Below the pieces are notes generated by a model. That model made no database searches, was not told the DNA's origin, and saw only the letters and a list, made by a program, of their open reading frames with translations. The position numbers and the translations under genes are program-made. A stretch of 6,116 nt of DNA. Origin: Candidatus Melainabacteria bacterium. GTDB lineage: Bacteria; Actinomycetota; Actinomycetes; Mycobacteriales; Pseudonocardiaceae. The DNA lies in contig CAJCJE010000705.1 of the NCBI GenBank assembly GCA_903970565.1, positions 1 through 6,116 on the forward strand. Reading direction: 5' to 3'. Each line of letters begins with the position of its first letter. Within the stretch, counting starts at the first letter, position 1. Below, piece after piece: positions 5,494 to 6,116 of this stretch.

Positions 5494-6116
5494 ATGAGCG
5501 ATCAGCGGAACCAGACAGCCGGCCCAACCGCGCCGCCGGCCGCCTTCACCGTGGCCGACGAACCGGCCGAGGCCGAGCCGCTGCGCATCTCCCGAGTTGA
5601 GTTCGACGTCCTGTGGGAAACCCTCGGCCTCGGCGAGATGCCGTTGGTGATCAAGGTCCCATCACCGGGCAAGACCCGAACCGAGCGCCGCGCCCTGGTC
5701 GAAAACGCCTGGCGCACAATGGAAGAACGCGGCCTGGGCCGAGGATCGGCCGAATACCAACGACTCGCCGACCTCGTCGGTCTGTTGGCCCGGCCGGAAC
5801 GCGAAATAGACGGCAGGCTGTGGTTCGGTCGACGGATCGGCGCGATGCGGACCCTGGTGGCCGCGAGCGGCGGCGACGCGACGCTGGTCACCCTGGCGCC
5901 GGAGGGTTTCACCCTGCGGAGCGCTGCGGCGACCGGCCTGGCCCGCGAAGCCCTGACCGCGCTACCGCCCTGCGCCGCGGGCTCCGGTGAATCGGTGACC
6001 GTCCCGAGCCGGCAACTCGACGCCGCCGCGGCGACGGTGACCACCCCGATCGAATTCGAGGCCGCGTTGCGCCGCGAGGGAGTGCGCCCCAGAGATGCCT
6101 CGATCCTCGCCGCGAT
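5494..6116 (+). CDS. espG: EspG family ESX secretion chaperone (3' end outside window)
   Basis: The visible 207 residues match the EspG (ESX secretion-associated) family. After a Pro/Ala/Glu-rich N-terminus (1-30) comes ISRVEFDVLWETLGLGEMPL (32-51), then IKVPSPGKTRTER (53-65), a helix NAWRTMEERGLG, LLARPEREIDGRLWFG (97-112), the strands MRTLVAASGGDATLVTLAPEGFTLR, and VTTPIEFEAALRREGV. EspG proteins are cytosolic chaperones that bind the tip of the PPE partner, keep PE-PPE dimers soluble and direct them to the matching ESX system. The position right after a PPE-like gene fits. ATG 5494 is the first start after an in-frame stop at 5476-5478. GGAG directly abuts it, so it has no properly spaced SD. 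The sequence runs open to the window end, and roughly 50-60 residues should be missing. Codons such as CGA, GAA and one ATA are more frequent than in the carboxylase gene, a mild contrast. Confidence 0.88.
   Translation, partial: MSDQRNQTAGPTAPPAAFTVADEPAEAEPLRISRVEFDVLWETLGLGEMPLVIKVPSPGKTRTERRALVENAWRTMEERGLGRGSAEYQRLADLVGLLARPEREIDGRLWFGRRIGAMRTLVAASGGDATLVTLAPEGFTLRSAAATGLAREALTALPPCAAGSGESVTVPSRQLDAAAATVTTPIEFEAALRREGVRPRDASILAA

Overview
The window is very G+C-rich DNA from an actinomycete. It has GTG starts, Shine-Dalgarno (SD) or leaderless initiation, and near-exclusive G/C third codon positions. DUF3558, PE-like, PPE-like and EspG genes in a row next to a fused biotin carboxylase/biotin carrier gene suggest the order Pseudonocardiales (Amycolatopsis or Saccharopolyspora relatives). 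That assignment rests on recognised family combinations, not on a search. All six genes lie on the plus strand. No RNA gene, CRISPR array, insertion sequence or phage gene was seen.

Left part (1-2733): about 200 bases of leader precede a complete acyl-CoA carboxylase alpha chain (206-2002), a housekeeping enzyme for malonyl- and methylmalonyl-CoA supply. A GC hairpin closes it. A small DUF1707 two-helix membrane protein (2091-2645) follows, with a putative leaderless promoter and a strongly charged Arg/Asp/His tail.

Middle (2734-4104): a compact GNAT acetyltransferase (2734-3195) is followed by a membrane-anchored DUF3558 protein (3301-3921). The latter appears to have the same kind of leaderless promoter as the DUF1707 gene (TACCRT, seven bases, GTG). 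The 183-base gap after it holds two hairpins (probable terminator) and a promoter-like region.

Right part (4105-6116): this is a type VII (ESX) secretion substrate module. It comprises a 129-residue PE/WXG100-like protein with a C-terminal YxxxE export motif, a 287-residue PPE-like protein with an Arg/Ser-rich then acidic tail, and an EspG-family chaperone cut off by the window end. By analogy with mycobacterial PE-PPE-EspG, the two small helical proteins should form a heterodimer, with EspG binding the PPE partner before export. No secretion machinery (EccB/C/D/E, MycP) is in the window, so this is an orphan substrate-chaperone cassette as far as can be seen. The main points for a second look are the unusual PE-like partner, the tailed PPE-like protein, and the hairpins and mini-ORFs between ppe and espG.
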